A stretch of 64,000 nucleotides of DNA from the NCBI GenBank assembly GCA_963675575.1, contig OY776378.1, forward strand, positions 2,790,001 through 2,854,000, given 5' to 3'. Every line of letters starts with the position of its first letter. Position 1 is the first letter of the stretch. This stretch comes from JAGLOK01 sp963675575 (lineage in GTDB: Bacteria > Bacillota > Clostridia > Christensenellales > UMGS416). The translations under genes and the position numbers were made by a program. Positions 35,793 through 44,703 of this stretch are shown piece after piece. A model generated the notes under the pieces. The model saw only the letters and a program-made list of their open reading frames with translations. It searched no databases and had not been told where the DNA came from.

Positions 35793-36884
35793 TTATTCTT
35801 CGATTATTCTGGCGAAAATCATCCTTCCGGCAGATGTTTGCAGCGAGCTTGTCACTTCCACTTCAAACTCTTCTCCGATTCTGTTTCGAGCGTCCGATAC
35901 CACAATCATTGTTCCGTCGGGCATGAAAGCAACTCCCTGCATTTGTTCTTTGCCTTCTTTAACTATTTTCACAAGCATTTTTTCGCCGGGAAGGGCAACG
36001 GGCTTCACCGCGTTTGCAAGTTCATTCACATTGAGCACGCTGACTCCCTGCACCTCGGCCACTTTGTTTAAGTTGTAATCATTTGTCACAACTGACGCAT
36101 TTATCATTTGAGCCAATTTAATCAATTTCGCGTCGACTTCCGAAACTTCAGGAACATCCTGGTGCAAAACTTCCACATCCACCTCTTTAAGCGCTTGCAT
36201 TTTTGTCAATACATCAAGCCCTCGTCGTCCGCGTCCGCGTTTCAAGTCATCCTCGGAGTCCGCTATATGCCTAAGCTCGGTAAGCACAAAGTCCGGAACA
36301 CAAATCTTACCTTCTAAAAACCCTGTGAGAGCCACTTCGTAAATTCTTCCGTCTATTATCGCACTCGTATCCAACAATTTGATTTTTGATTCACCCTCAA
36401 AGTTCAAGCCGTCCTTTTTTCTTTTGATGGAAAAAAAACTTCTTATCTCATCGCGCTTATTTAATCCTATTGAGATACCCATATATGAAAGTACTACGTA
36501 AAGCCCTATTGACATAGGCAAAACAAACCACTGCACTCCCGTCGGCAAAATCTGAAGAAGTCGGGTTAAAAGATATGCAATAAATAGTCCGATTATAAGC
36601 CCCGCCACGGCGGAAATCATATCGATTGTAGGTACGCTTTTAAGCTCTTTTTCTTTTTTCACAAGCCATTGCGCAAAAGCGGGGGATAAAAAATAAAAAA
36701 TAAGTCCGAAAATAATTGCAAGCGCAACCATTATTGCTAAAACTGCCCACGTCTCTAATATTTGCGAAAAGCTTTGAAAACCTATTTGCCGGGCTATAGT
36801 ATCGGCTACGAAATATATACCAAGTCCAATACCAACCCCAACAAGTGTCATCATAACTCTTATAAGCACTCTGATTCTTTTCAC
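35793..36884 (-). CDS. PIN/TRAM-domain membrane protein (YacL-like)
   Basis: A 363-residue protein. Four membrane helices (residues about 9-30, 45-72, 88-107 and 117-140) are followed by a PIN nuclease domain with LLDTSAIIDGRIYEVA, DLKRGRGRRGLDVL and VVTNDYNLNKVA, including its acidic catalytic residues. A C-terminal TRAM domain comes last (KPVALPGEKMLVKIVKEGKEQMQGVAFMPDGTM). YacL-like proteins are often encoded beside radA, as here. A role in RNA or DNA processing at the membrane is likely but not proved. Confidence 0.92.
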   Translation of the reverse strand: MKRIRVLIRVMMTLVGVGIGLGIYFVADTIARQIGFQSFSQILETWAVLAIMVALAIIFGLIFYFLSPAFAQWLVKKEKELKSVPTIDMISAVAGLIIGLFIAYLLTRLLQILPTGVQWFVLPMSIGLYVVLSYMGISIGLNKRDEIRSFFSIKRKKDGLNFEGESKIKLLDTSAIIDGRIYEVALTGFLEGKICVPDFVLTELRHIADSEDDLKRGRGRRGLDVLTKMQALKEVDVEVLHQDVPEVSEVDAKLIKLAQMINASVVTNDYNLNKVAEVQGVSVLNVNELANAVKPVALPGEKMLVKIVKEGKEQMQGVAFMPDGTMIVVSDARNRIGEEFEVEVTSSLQTSAGRMIFARIIEE

Positions 36885-37020
36885 ATAACACCTCCTGTTT
36901 TCGGCGAATACAGCATCCGCCTTTTTTGTTTACTTCTTGCCTTATCAATTTTTTAAATAATTCCTGTTTTATTTATAAGGTTTTTGCACAAGCGCATCTT
37001 TAATTTTGTTTAAAAATTGG

Positions 37021-38376
37021 CTAAAAAACAGCTTTCATCGCTTCACTCAATGTTTCCACGCCAATTATATTTATGTCTTTTATATGCTTTATATCTTTAG
37101 CGTTTCTTTTTGGCAAAACAATGTTTTTAAACCCGCACCTTACAGCTTCGTTTACCCTTACATCAGCGCGGCTTACCGGCCGCACTTCACCGGTCAGACC
37201 CACTTCTCCAAACACTGCCGCATCTATACCCAAAGGCTTGTTTTTAAGTCCCGAAGCAATTGCTAAAACCAGCGCCAAATCAATTGCAGGTTCGGCTATT
37301 TTAAGCCCGCCCGCCACATTGACATATACATCCTGATCGTATAACTGCATGCCTATCTTTTTTTCAAGCACCGCAAGCAACAAAACCATTTTATTATAGT
37401 CAACACCGCTCGCCTGTCTTCTGGGTGCCGCGAAAGCCGTTTTCGACAAGAGCGACTGTATTTCAACAAGCATTGGCCGCGTTCCTTCCATGGATATCGC
37501 CACGCACGAGCCCGCCGTGTCAGTCTTTCTTGTTTCAAGCAGCATCATGCTAGGATTTTTTACTTCCTTCATGCCGCTTTCCAGCATTTCAAACATGCCA
37601 ATTTCATTTGTGGAGCCAAACCTGTTTTTTTGTGTGCGCAGCATTCGATACGCATGGTTTGCGTCTCCTTCAAAGTATAACACTGTATCAACCATATGTT
37701 CAAGCACCATAGGTCCGGCAATAACCCCGGATTTCGTTACATGCCCCACCAAAAAAATTGGGCATCCGCCCGATTTCGCAATTCTCATAAGTTGAGCTGA
37801 ACATTCCCGAACTTGGGACACACTTCCTGGCGCCGAAGACATTTCGCTTTGATACATTGTTTGAATAGAGTCTATAATAGCAACGGAAGGCGCCGTTTCT
37901 TTGATGCTTTGTATAACTAAATCAATATCCGTTTCGCAAAGCATCAGTATGTTTTCATTGTCAATTCCTATGCGTTCAGCCCTCATGGCCACCTGCCTAG
38001 AAGATTCCTCGCCGGAAATATACAAGGCTTTTTCACCCTCTGACGCCAACTTGTCAGCAACTTGCAGCAACAATGTGGACTTGCCTATTCCCGGATCTCC
38101 CCCGATAAGAACAAGACTTCCCTCCACCAGCCCTCCACCGAGCGCTCGGTCAAACTCGCCTATAGACGTTTTTTTGCGCGCAAAATTCTCTTTTGCGATT
38201 TCTTTTAGTTTATGCGGTTTTTGTAGCGTGGAATTTATTTTACGAGCTGTCTTTTTATCTTTTGCAGGTGCTTCAACCAACGTGTTCCAGCTTCCGCACG
38301 CGGAGCATTTCCCCATCCACTTGCGGGTTTCGTTTCCGCATTGAGTGCAGAAAAAAAGCGTTTTATCATTTGCCAT
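37021..38376 (-). CDS. radA: DNA repair protein RadA (Sms)
   Basis: A 451-residue protein. The N-terminal zinc finger is CTQC-x11-CSAC. The RecA-like core has GGDPGIGKSTLLLQ (Walker A) and the RadA-specific KNRFGSTNEIG, and the C-terminal Lon-protease-like domain contains DVYVNVAGGLKIAEPAIDLA. It promotes branch migration in recombinational repair. Its ATG overlaps the stop of the upstream membrane protein gene by one base, so both are translated together; the PIN-TRAM gene follows. Confidence 0.96.
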   Translation of the reverse strand: MANDKTLFFCTQCGNETRKWMGKCSACGSWNTLVEAPAKDKKTARKINSTLQKPHKLKEIAKENFARKKTSIGEFDRALGGGLVEGSLVLIGGDPGIGKSTLLLQVADKLASEGEKALYISGEESSRQVAMRAERIGIDNENILMLCETDIDLVIQSIKETAPSVAIIDSIQTMYQSEMSSAPGSVSQVRECSAQLMRIAKSGGCPIFLVGHVTKSGVIAGPMVLEHMVDTVLYFEGDANHAYRMLRTQKNRFGSTNEIGMFEMLESGMKEVKNPSMMLLETRKTDTAGSCVAISMEGTRPMLVEIQSLLSKTAFAAPRRQASGVDYNKMVLLLAVLEKKIGMQLYDQDVYVNVAGGLKIAEPAIDLALVLAIASGLKNKPLGIDAAVFGEVGLTGEVRPVSRADVRVNEAVRCGFKNIVLPKRNAKDIKHIKDINIIGVETLSEAMKAVF

Positions 38377-40043
38377 CAGCTAAGACCTCCGGGGTAAAGC
38401 TCCTCATCGGTTAACACTATGAAACGGAGAACATCTTTGTCGGAATCCGCAGACAAATTATACCACACAACTGTTCTTTCTGTAACTGCCGGAAGCATTC
38501 CCATCTCTCCGGGTGAGGTTAATCTGCAAAGCTCTTCGGTTGCTATAACATATACCCACACAGCCTGATCCTTCCCATAAACTACAATACCTTCTCCGAT
38601 TGAATATGTTGTGACACCGGTGGCAATTTTTTTCGGTGCCTCATCCGCACGTCCGATGTACAGATTTGACTGGGGTGATTTATTTGCGTCCAGCCACACA
38701 AATACATCTCCATTGTACAAAGGCTCATGCACATATGTATCGGGACGATAATATTTAGGATCGCTAAATGACCCGCTCTCGTCAGTTTCAAGACTGAGAT
38801 AGAATATTGCGGATTTTTCTCCGTTTGCCGCCTTGTCTTCTTCCGTCTGCGTCGGGTCGCGATCCGACCATACTATTGTATTTTCATATACACAGGGAGA
38901 TGAAACCCCATATGTAGCTTTGTCGGAAAATGTGTGTATCGGAAGAAACTCCTGCACTTCCAAGTCAATCATCGAAAGTCGATCTTCAGTATCTGACACC
39001 TGTTCCACCCAAACAAGCAAATCACCATATAGCTTAAGCTTGGGCTGACCTTCTTTAAACGATTGCATTTTGCTTACCTTGCCAGTTGACCTGTTCATAA
39101 CCATTATATAGTTTTTGGTTCCGTGGTCAGTTTCAAGCCATACAAGCCAGCGGTGGTTTACAAGTGTTTCATAAAATTCGCCTGCGTATATTTCTTTTTC
39201 ATCAATTTCAGCGATAAGTGTCTCATCATCTGCGTCCAAATTATATAGATAAAGCTTGGAAAGCACATTCCCTCCGACATAAAGACTGCCTGTTCCAGCG
39301 GAAAATAAAAGCTCATTATCGTATATTCCGGGTATATTGATTTGACGCTCTTTAAATTGTATATCGCGCGCGCCATAGCTTATGTCTCGAATAACCGCAG
39401 GGTTCGGAGTGATTTGGGTACCTTCAGCTTCGGTTGCTTCCTGCGCATTTCTTTCTCGCGGAATCTGTGTGACTATTGGGGTCAATACTTCGTCTTTTTC
39501 AACTGAAGCAAAACCGCTCTGCCGTTCCAAAATAAATTGTATTCCGTAATAAATGCCTATGATTATCCCTACCCCTATTGCAATCATTATCCCGAGTTTA
39601 ATGAAATTATTGCGTATTTCGGCACTGACTTTATTTTTGCCCGCCTTTTCTTTGGCGCTTTTTTCTTCTTTGGGTTTTTGGGGTTTTTCTGCCGTGCTCT
39701 TTGCGTGAGAAGCTCTACTGTGAGTCTTTAATCCTGTATAAGAATTTCTTTCCTTTGCCTTTGGAGAACTTTCATCAGGCGCTTTGCTGTTATCCGTTAG
39801 CTCTATATTGGATTTCACTTTTGCTTTTAGTATATTCGTATCAGCTTTTTTTTGAGCGTGTTTTCCTTTGGTTGCTTTTCTGGGTACTGGTTTATTTAAA
39901 TCTGTAGTTTGTTTGGATTTTGATATGGGCGCTTCTTTTTTCGCATCAGTATTAACGGCGCCTCTTCTGCTTCGAGGCGTTTGCGCAACAGATTTTCTTC
40001 GCCTATTTTCATTATTTGAGTTTTCTGTCAATCTTCTTGGCAT
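38376..40043 (-). CDS. Single-pass membrane protein with basic cytoplasmic tail and beta-propeller-like exterior
   Basis: A 555-residue protein of no recognised family. Residues 1-145 are low-complexity, highly Lys/Arg-rich and probably disordered. A single membrane helix (about 150-172, LGIMIAIGVGIIIGIYYGIQF) places the rest outside. The exterior shows repeated blocks such as LYLYNLDADDE, NHRWLVWLETD, GDLLVWVEQVSD, NTIVWSDRDPT and GDVFVWLDANK, the look of TolB/DUF5050-type propellers. Its stop is fused to the radA start. The basic tail could bind nucleic acid or the inner membrane surface. Confidence 0.6.
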   Translation of the reverse strand: MPRRLTENSNNENRRRKSVAQTPRSRRGAVNTDAKKEAPISKSKQTTDLNKPVPRKATKGKHAQKKADTNILKAKVKSNIELTDNSKAPDESSPKAKERNSYTGLKTHSRASHAKSTAEKPQKPKEEKSAKEKAGKNKVSAEIRNNFIKLGIMIAIGVGIIIGIYYGIQFILERQSGFASVEKDEVLTPIVTQIPRERNAQEATEAEGTQITPNPAVIRDISYGARDIQFKERQINIPGIYDNELLFSAGTGSLYVGGNVLSKLYLYNLDADDETLIAEIDEKEIYAGEFYETLVNHRWLVWLETDHGTKNYIMVMNRSTGKVSKMQSFKEGQPKLKLYGDLLVWVEQVSDTEDRLSMIDLEVQEFLPIHTFSDKATYGVSSPCVYENTIVWSDRDPTQTEEDKAANGEKSAIFYLSLETDESGSFSDPKYYRPDTYVHEPLYNGDVFVWLDANKSPQSNLYIGRADEAPKKIATGVTTYSIGEGIVVYGKDQAVWVYVIATEELCRLTSPGEMGMLPAVTERTVVWYNLSADSDKDVLRFIVLTDEELYPGGLS

Positions 40044-40254
40044 GTTTTCCTCAATACATTCTTAATAATTTCGTATTATATCACAAAAAAAGCTAGACAA
40101 TAAAAAAGCTTGTCCCAATTCACAGAATTTTTATGTTTGAGGTTTAGAAAATAGCCTTGATAAATTAGCATTAGCAAACCAATCACCAACAGTTGATATA
40201 TCAAATAAATAGGAATATACTTAATTTCTAATAAAAATTTACAAGGAGAATTGT

Positions 40255-41370
40255 ATGCTGGATCCGAGAATAAAAACCCTTTCATATAATTTGGTGAACC
40301 ATTCGTGCAAAGTAAAACCCGGCGAAAACGTACTGATTGAGGTGTTTGGAGAACACTATGAAATCGCGACGCAGGTGATTGCCGAAGTTTACGCGGCGGG
40401 CGGATATCCGTTTGTCCACCTTCGCAACAACAATGTCATTCGTGCGATGCTACTCGGAGCTTCTAAGGAAAACATGGGCACTTGGGCGGAAATCGACGCG
40501 GCGCTAATGAAAAAGATGTCGGCGTACATTGGCATACGGGGTGGAGACAACTCATCTGAATTGTCAGATATTCCCAGTGAGAAGATGGAGCTATATTCCA
40601 CGGTGTACGGCAAAGCGGTGCACAGTCAGATACGCGTTCCAGACACAAAGTGGGTGGTGCTGCGCTATCCGTCGCCGTCCATGGCGCAGATGGCGAATAT
40701 GTCCACCGAAGCGTTTGAAAACTACTATTTTGACGTGTGTACTTTGGATTATTCCAAAATGGAGCGCGAGCTGGAAAGCTTGAAATCGCTGATGGAGCGA
40801 ACCGACAGAGTGCGTATAGTCGGGCCGGGAACGGATTTATCCTTTTCGATTAAAGGCATTGCCGCTGTGCCGTGCGCGGGAGAGCTTAACATCCCCGACG
40901 GCGAGATTTTCACCGCGCCGATAAAGACTTCCGTCAACGGCCGCATCACTTACAACACGCCGTCCCTTTACCGAGGATATACTTATGAAAATATTTCTTT
41001 CGAGTTCAGCGACGGAAAGATTGTCGCCGCCATCGCCAACAACACGGAAAAAATCACCCAAGTTTTAAACACCGACGACGGCGCGCGATATATTGGCGAA
41101 TTTGCCATTGGGGTGAACCCGTACATCACAAAGCCGATGAAAGATACGCTTTTTGATGAAAAGATAGCAGGCTCGATACACCTTACACCCGGCAAGTGCT
41201 ATGACGAAGCTAATAACGGCAACACTTCCGCTATCCATTGGGATTTGGTGCTGATACAAACGGCGGAATATGGCGGCGGGGAAATTTACTTTGATGACGT
41301 CCTCATTCGGAAAGACGGCTTGTTTGTCCTTGACGAACTTATGGGATTGAATCCGGAGAATTTGAAGTAA
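40255..41370 (+). CDS. M29-family aminopeptidase
   Basis: A 371-residue metallopeptidase of the thermophilic aminopeptidase (M29) family. Candidate metal ligands are Glu in CAGELNIP and GEFAIGVNP and His in SIHLTPG and AIHWDLVL, with Asp in the final segment (YFDDVLIRKDG). AAGGAG precedes the ATG. The family removes N-terminal residues from peptides in the cytoplasm. It stands alone with a strong terminator. GC content is higher than in the next 3 kb. Confidence 0.92.
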   Translation: MLDPRIKTLSYNLVNHSCKVKPGENVLIEVFGEHYEIATQVIAEVYAAGGYPFVHLRNNNVIRAMLLGASKENMGTWAEIDAALMKKMSAYIGIRGGDNSSELSDIPSEKMELYSTVYGKAVHSQIRVPDTKWVVLRYPSPSMAQMANMSTEAFENYYFDVCTLDYSKMERELESLKSLMERTDRVRIVGPGTDLSFSIKGIAAVPCAGELNIPDGEIFTAPIKTSVNGRITYNTPSLYRGYTYENISFEFSDGKIVAAIANNTEKITQVLNTDDGARYIGEFAIGVNPYITKPMKDTLFDEKIAGSIHLTPGKCYDEANNGNTSAIHWDLVLIQTAEYGGGEIYFDDVLIRKDGLFVLDELMGLNPENLK

Positions 41371-41382
41371 TTTTGACAAATT

Positions 41383-41407
41383 GCCCCCTGAAATAGGGGG
41401 CTTTTTT
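41383..41407 (+). terminator. Strong intrinsic terminator after the aminopeptidase gene
   Basis: GCCCCCT and AGGGGGC around a five-base loop, followed by seven T residues, 12 bases after the stop. Confidence 0.92.
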
Positions 41408-41470
41408 GATGGAAATGTATGCAGGTTTGGCATACATTTTGGGGTGGATGTATGCAGGGGTGTATACTAA

Positions 41471-41500
41471 CCCCTCTGTCGGTTTTGCCGACATCTCCCC
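41471..41500. repeat. 30-bp palindromic repeat, copy 1
   Basis: CCCCTCTGTC, a variable palindromic core and GACATCTCCCC. The same frame recurs at 41514-41541 and 44061-44090, with compensated changes in the core that keep the stem. It looks like a dispersed REP-type element. The rest of the 334-base gap before the next ORF holds short GTATGCAGG repeats, a second palindromic copy and a 72-base direct repeat. Confidence 0.75.
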
Positions 41501-41513
41501 TTTATCATAAAAA

Positions 41514-41541
41514 CCCCTCTGTCACTTCGTGACATCTCCCC
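41514..41541. repeat. Palindromic repeat, copy 2
   Basis: Same flanks as copy 1 with the core CACTTCGTG. It lies 13 bases after copy 1. Confidence 0.75.
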
Positions 41542-41552
41542 TGATTAGGGGC

Positions 41553-41624
41553 GATAATTTGCGGTTCTCTCTGATGCATGCTTGTATATAGTATGCGGTT
41601 TTCCGTTGTGGCTAGGTTTTCTTA
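41553..41624 (+). repeat. 72-bp direct repeat, left copy bounding the island
   Basis: Matches 44199-44270 over exactly 72 bases with about seven differences. The shared middle includes CTGATGCATGCTTGTATATA. Same orientation as the right copy, so recombination between them would remove about 2.6 kb. Confidence 0.8.
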
Positions 41625-41704
41625 GGAGGAGATGCTATTTTGACCCCCCCAGTCTCCTATCGGAGCTAGCTCCCATCACCTAGAGGGGCTCATTCGAGGT
41701 TAAT

Positions 41705-41803
41705 ATGGTATTGGATTGGATACAACTCATGCCATATTTGGCGATGAATCCACAGCTGCTGGCTCAAGTGGTATATCTGACCTTACATGCTGGAAAGCAA
41801 TGA
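41705..41803 (+). CDS. 32-residue ORF coupled to the HTH protein
   Basis: ATG with GAGG upstream, 32 codons, stop TGA overlapping the next ORF's ATG (ATGA). The peptide has MVLDWIQLMPYLAMNPQ followed by a hydrophobic stretch. It is too short to classify. The coupling makes translation plausible. Confidence 0.4.
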   Translation: MVLDWIQLMPYLAMNPQLLAQVVYLTLHAGKQ

Positions 41804-42114
41804 GCTTGTGTGAGAATCTCCATAAAAGACTTGATGGGCTGTTGTTTGAATATGAACGATTAGATTTAGAAATCAGTCAAGCGAGGGATAGAATAAATAA
41901 ATGCTTCGAGAATGGTGATATTACAGTTCAGGAATATGAGGTTATCTTTTATTATTACTTTGAAAGTATGAGTAATGAGGAAGTTGCAGAGGTGATGAAT
42001 TATTCGGCATATTATATATCTGAATTAAACCGGAAAGCCAAGAAAAACTGGTATAAAAACATACAAATATGTCGCAATAATAGCATATATGTGTTAATAT
42101 GTAAAAAATGTTAA
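41800..42114 (+). CDS. Small helix-turn-helix protein, sigma-70 region 4-like or phage ArpU-like
   Basis: A 104-residue protein. The N-terminal helical part (NLHKRLDGLLFEYERLDLEI) precedes an HTH with ITVQEYEVIFYYYFESMSNEEVAEVMNYSAYYISEL. This pattern is shared by sigma region 4 and by the ArpU/DUF1492 regulators of mobile elements. The ATG overlapping the preceding ORF's stop is preferred to an upstream in-frame TTG. Together with the membrane proteins that follow it might form a sigma-like/anti-sigma-like module, but that is speculative. Confidence 0.55.
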   Translation: MSLCENLHKRLDGLLFEYERLDLEISQARDRINKCFENGDITVQEYEVIFYYYFESMSNEEVAEVMNYSAYYISELNRKAKKNWYKNIQICRNNSIYVLICKKC

Positions 42115-42129
42115 CACGTATTTAATTAA

Positions 42130-42486
42130 ATGAAAAAAATACCAGTTATAATATTGATTATTGCAACTTTATTATTAGCTATGAGCGCTACTGCATTTGC
42201 AATTACAACAAGTCAGCATACTACAATAGTTGATTCGTATATTGGCTCATCAAGTTCTCAATCAACGGCAAGTGAACCAATGGATTATATATCGTGTTCT
42301 ACTCATTTATACAACGATGGTGTACAAGTAGCAACAAATATGGTTCAGTATTGGGTAGCAATGACAGTTGGCCCTGTCAACGCAAGAAAGATAATAAGTG
42401 GAGATAAAATGGGAAAAGGCTATCATACGTATGCAAAGAGTTCGGCGGGTTTTTCTAGGGCTTTATGGACGGTTGACTATGAATAA
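42130..42486 (+). CDS. Small secreted protein of unknown family
   Basis: A 118-residue protein with a clear Sec signal peptide (KKIPVIILIIATLLLAMSATAFA, cleavage after about residue 24). The mature part of about 95 residues is Ser/Thr-rich and beta-like, ending KGYHTYAKSSAGFSRALWTVDYE. It carries one cysteine. I do not recognise the family. It lies between the HTH protein and an anchored protein, with only short gaps and low GC, so the three may form one acquired unit. Confidence 0.6.
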   Translation: MKKIPVIILIIATLLLAMSATAFAITTSQHTTIVDSYIGSSSSQSTASEPMDYISCSTHLYNDGVQVATNMVQYWVAMTVGPVNARKIISGDKMGKGYHTYAKSSAGFSRALWTVDYE

Positions 42487-42509
42487 GTAAAATATAAAGG
42501 AGGAAAAAA

Positions 42510-43256
42510 ATGTTTAGAAATTTGAAATGGAAAAAAACAACATGGATATATATTGTAGCTCTTGTTTTAGTTCTTGCCTCAACCCTTTTTTTGACTGGTG
42601 CATTTGGTGAAATAAATGAGGATTTTACTGCAGCACCGCTCTTTACTGATACAAATGTAATCTCAATAGACATAAATCAGGAATACAAACAGGGAGATAT
42701 AATATTTAAATTAAAAAGCCTAGAAGTTGGAGATAATTATTCTGTATTGCTTTTTGATAGTCCAATTGGTGTAGAAATGATAACGGGAGCAGATTTATTT
42801 CAAAATGGCGTTAAACTTAAATATATTAGTGCTGGTACAGCAACTAATAAATATGTAGATTCTGCAATAGCATTTGAGGCGGCAAAAGGATTAGAGAATA
42901 TTGAATTATATATAAATGAAATAAAAGTTTCTGTAAATACCAAAGTATATCCATTAGAATATACAGATAATATCGCTAAAATTGAAACTGTAGAAGATGG
43001 AGTAACTGGATATATTGAAGTGGTATTAAGTGAAAAAGAGTGTTCTCTTACAATAAGTAATGATCTTCAAGATATAATTAAGTCAAGTGTTGACGGGTAT
43101 CCTATAGTACCTGGAAATGTAATTTTGCTCAAAGATGGAATAGCAATTCATGAATCTAATTATGAGTATTCGATTCAAGATCCACCCGACGAAGTAAGGG
43201 TTACTGAAAAAGAAGTAATAATTATTGGTAAGCCTGTTGTAATTAAAATATCATAG
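42510..43256 (+). CDS. Single-pass membrane-anchored protein of unknown family
   Basis: A 248-residue protein with a membrane helix at residues about 10-31 and an exterior rich in beta strands (SIDINQEYKQGDIIFKLKS, VYPLEYTDNIAKIETVEDG). AAAGGAGG stands before the ATG, 23 bases after the secreted protein. The layout resembles the exterior part of anti-sigma-like proteins, but the cytoplasmic part is only nine residues, too short for a sigma-binding domain. Function unknown. A hairpin follows. Confidence 0.6.
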   Translation: MFRNLKWKKTTWIYIVALVLVLASTLFLTGAFGEINEDFTAAPLFTDTNVISIDINQEYKQGDIIFKLKSLEVGDNYSVLLFDSPIGVEMITGADLFQNGVKLKYISAGTATNKYVDSAIAFEAAKGLENIELYINEIKVSVNTKVYPLEYTDNIAKIETVEDGVTGYIEVVLSEKECSLTISNDLQDIIKSSVDGYPIVPGNVILLKDGIAIHESNYEYSIQDPPDEVRVTEKEVIIIGKPVVIKIS

Positions 43257-43287
43257 AACAGGGTTTACTGAATAAATTAAGCCTATG

Positions 43288-43311
43288 AAGGAGCCTTTGA
43301 AAGGCTCCTTT
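43288..43311 (+). terminator. Hairpin after the anchored protein, possible terminator
   Basis: AAGGAGCCTTT and AAAGGCTCCTT form an 11-bp stem with a tiny loop, 32 bases after the stop. There is no long T run, so efficiency is uncertain. Confidence 0.55.
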
Positions 43312-43420
43312 CAGACTGTCGAAAAAAGCACCAATCTGTCGTAAGACAAATGGTTCTTTCTTGTTTTAATCATATTTTAAAGAGGAAATCAAGCAAGTCA
43401 AAGAAGAAAAAAGGGCTATC

Positions 43421-43639
43421 CTAAGCCCACAAAGCCATCTTTTTGAGATTCATACATGCAAACTTGAGAGTTATCCAACCGGACACTCTCTTTATCCCTC
43501 GATATGGGGGATATCTCATTGCATGCTTTTCCTTAGCATCCGCAAATACCCGTTCTATGGTTTGACTCCTTAACGCGTAGGTTGCTTTGCCCAAAGATGA
43601 ATGTCTGAAATCTTCTGCTCGTTCTATGTAATTTTGCCA
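43421..43639 (-). pseudogene. Transposase C-terminal remnant (IS1182-type)
   Basis: Seventy-two codons on the minus strand encode SQTIERVFADAKEKHAMRY and GWITLKFACMNLKKMALW, the C-terminal DDE_Tnp part of IS1182-like transposases, with a proper stop. The frame has no start and the upstream gene body is missing, replaced by a pentapeptide-repeat fragment. It marks an old insertion in the island. Confidence 0.85.
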
Positions 43640-43663
43640 AATGTGTTTTATTACTACTTTTTG

Positions 43664-43942
43664 ATGATTAAGGCTGTGAGTGCATTTTTTAAGATACGGA
43701 CAATTGAAAATTGTGATTACTCATACTCAGATATGTATAATTCTAATTGGACTTATTCCACTATTAAAAGCGGTAATTTCACGGAATGCAATTTGACTTT
43801 CTCAAATTTTAATTATACCACATTTTATTTATGTGATTTTTATGAAAGCGATTTTTTCGAAGCTAAAACAAATAGTAAAACTTACTTTGATTCATGTAAA
43901 AACTTACATACAGTAAAATCCATACCATATGAATTAAACTGA
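43664..43942 (+). pseudogene. Pentapeptide-repeat protein fragment
   Basis: About 93 codons. The segment CDYSYSDMYNSNWTYSTIKS and the following GNFTECNLTFSNFNYTTFYLCDF show the five-residue periodicity of pentapeptide repeats. The frame begins inside or directly after the transposase remnant and lacks a ribosome site, so the 5' end was probably lost at that junction. Its original role is unknown. Confidence 0.6.
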
Positions 43943-44060
43943 TTAAAAAAACATTTCAATTATTTATATAAAATAAAAAACTAAGCAAATAACTAATAAA
44001 ATCTTATAAAAAACAGAGGTGCGGGGTCGAAGGTGCGCAGCCCCTGCTATTTGTTTAAAA

Positions 44061-44090
44061 CCCCTCTGTCGGCAAAGCCGACATCTCCCC
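44061..44090. repeat. 30-bp palindromic repeat, copy 3
   Basis: CCCCTCTGTCGG, core CAAAG, CCGACATCTCCCC. Same element as at 41471 and 41514, now near the right side of the island. Confidence 0.75.
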
Positions 44091-44198
44091 TGATTACGAA
44101 TACTAGAGTACCGTCTAGGACGAATAAATAACTTTCATCATAATATTTTGGTAGTCGGAAGAGTTTTGACTTTGTCAAAGCCTCTTTGTGTTAGGGTA

Positions 44199-44270
44199 GA
44201 TAATCTGCGATTCTCTCTGATGCATGCTTGTATATAGTATGCGGTTATCCGTAACGGCTAGCTTTTCTTA
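44199..44270 (+). repeat. 72-bp direct repeat, right copy bounding the island
   Basis: Right partner of 41553-41624, same orientation and length. Sequence between 43943 and 44199 is otherwise non-coding, with a possible GTGCGGGGTCGAAGGTGCGC repeat-like element near 44020. Confidence 0.8.
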
Positions 44271-44290
44271 GAAGCAAATACTTCATCCCA

Positions 44291-44326
44291 CTGCGCACAA
44301 GCGGGGGTTTGGGGGCGCACGCCTCC
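44291..44326 (+). repeat. GC-rich repeat, copy 1
   Basis: CACAAGCGGGGGT followed by GGGGGCGCACGCC. The same arrangement occurs at 44538-44573. Both are far richer in GC than their surroundings. The 210 bases between them hold only a short basic frame that I do not accept as a gene. Confidence 0.65.
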
Positions 44327-44537
44327 AATTGCCAAACCCCACCTATGCTCACTACATTCGCATTTTCCTCCCCTACGAAAAAGAGAATTTGGCAAAGCCA
44401 AAACTCTTCAAATGCGCAAAATTAAGAATTCAAAAAGTTAGAATACTGTATAGCTTATATAGAAGGCTCAAGATAGGGGAGGCGTATCATCTACGCAATT
44501 CTTTTAAACTTCGAGAAAATTAAAAAGGTTTTTTTGA

Positions 44538-44573
44538 CTGCACACAAGCGGGGGTGTGGGGGCGCACGCCCCC
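44538..44573 (+). repeat. GC-rich repeat, copy 2
   Basis: Second copy of the element at 44291-44326, with a few substitutions (TGTGGGGGC in place of TTTGGGGGC). It marks the right edge of the low-complexity stretch before the trpB leader. Confidence 0.65.
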
Positions 44574-44668
44574 ACGGATACAATAAACCCAGCCGTTGCG
44601 CAACCATCAAAACCACAACCAATCATCGGCGAGGTCAAAGCGCAAATAAATAAAAAACAAAAACCTAC

Positions 44669-44697
44669 TTGACAAAAAACTAAAAAAAGAGTACTCT
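44669..44697 (+). promoter_or_regulatory. Promoter of the trpB T-box transcript
   Basis: TTGACA at 44669-44674 and TACTCT at 44692-44697 with 17 bases between. The expected start near 44704 agrees with the beginning of the T-box leader. Confidence 0.7.
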
Positions 44698-44703
44698 GCT
44701 AAT

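Noticed and set aside
41471..44090. CRISPR array
   Set aside because: The repeats are palindromic and only three copies exist with unequal spacing (13 and about 2500 bases); there are no cas genes.
44329..44523. A 64-codon plus-strand ORF between the two GC-rich repeats
   Set aside because: It has no ribosome site, a basic low-complexity sequence, and starts inside repeat-rich DNA.
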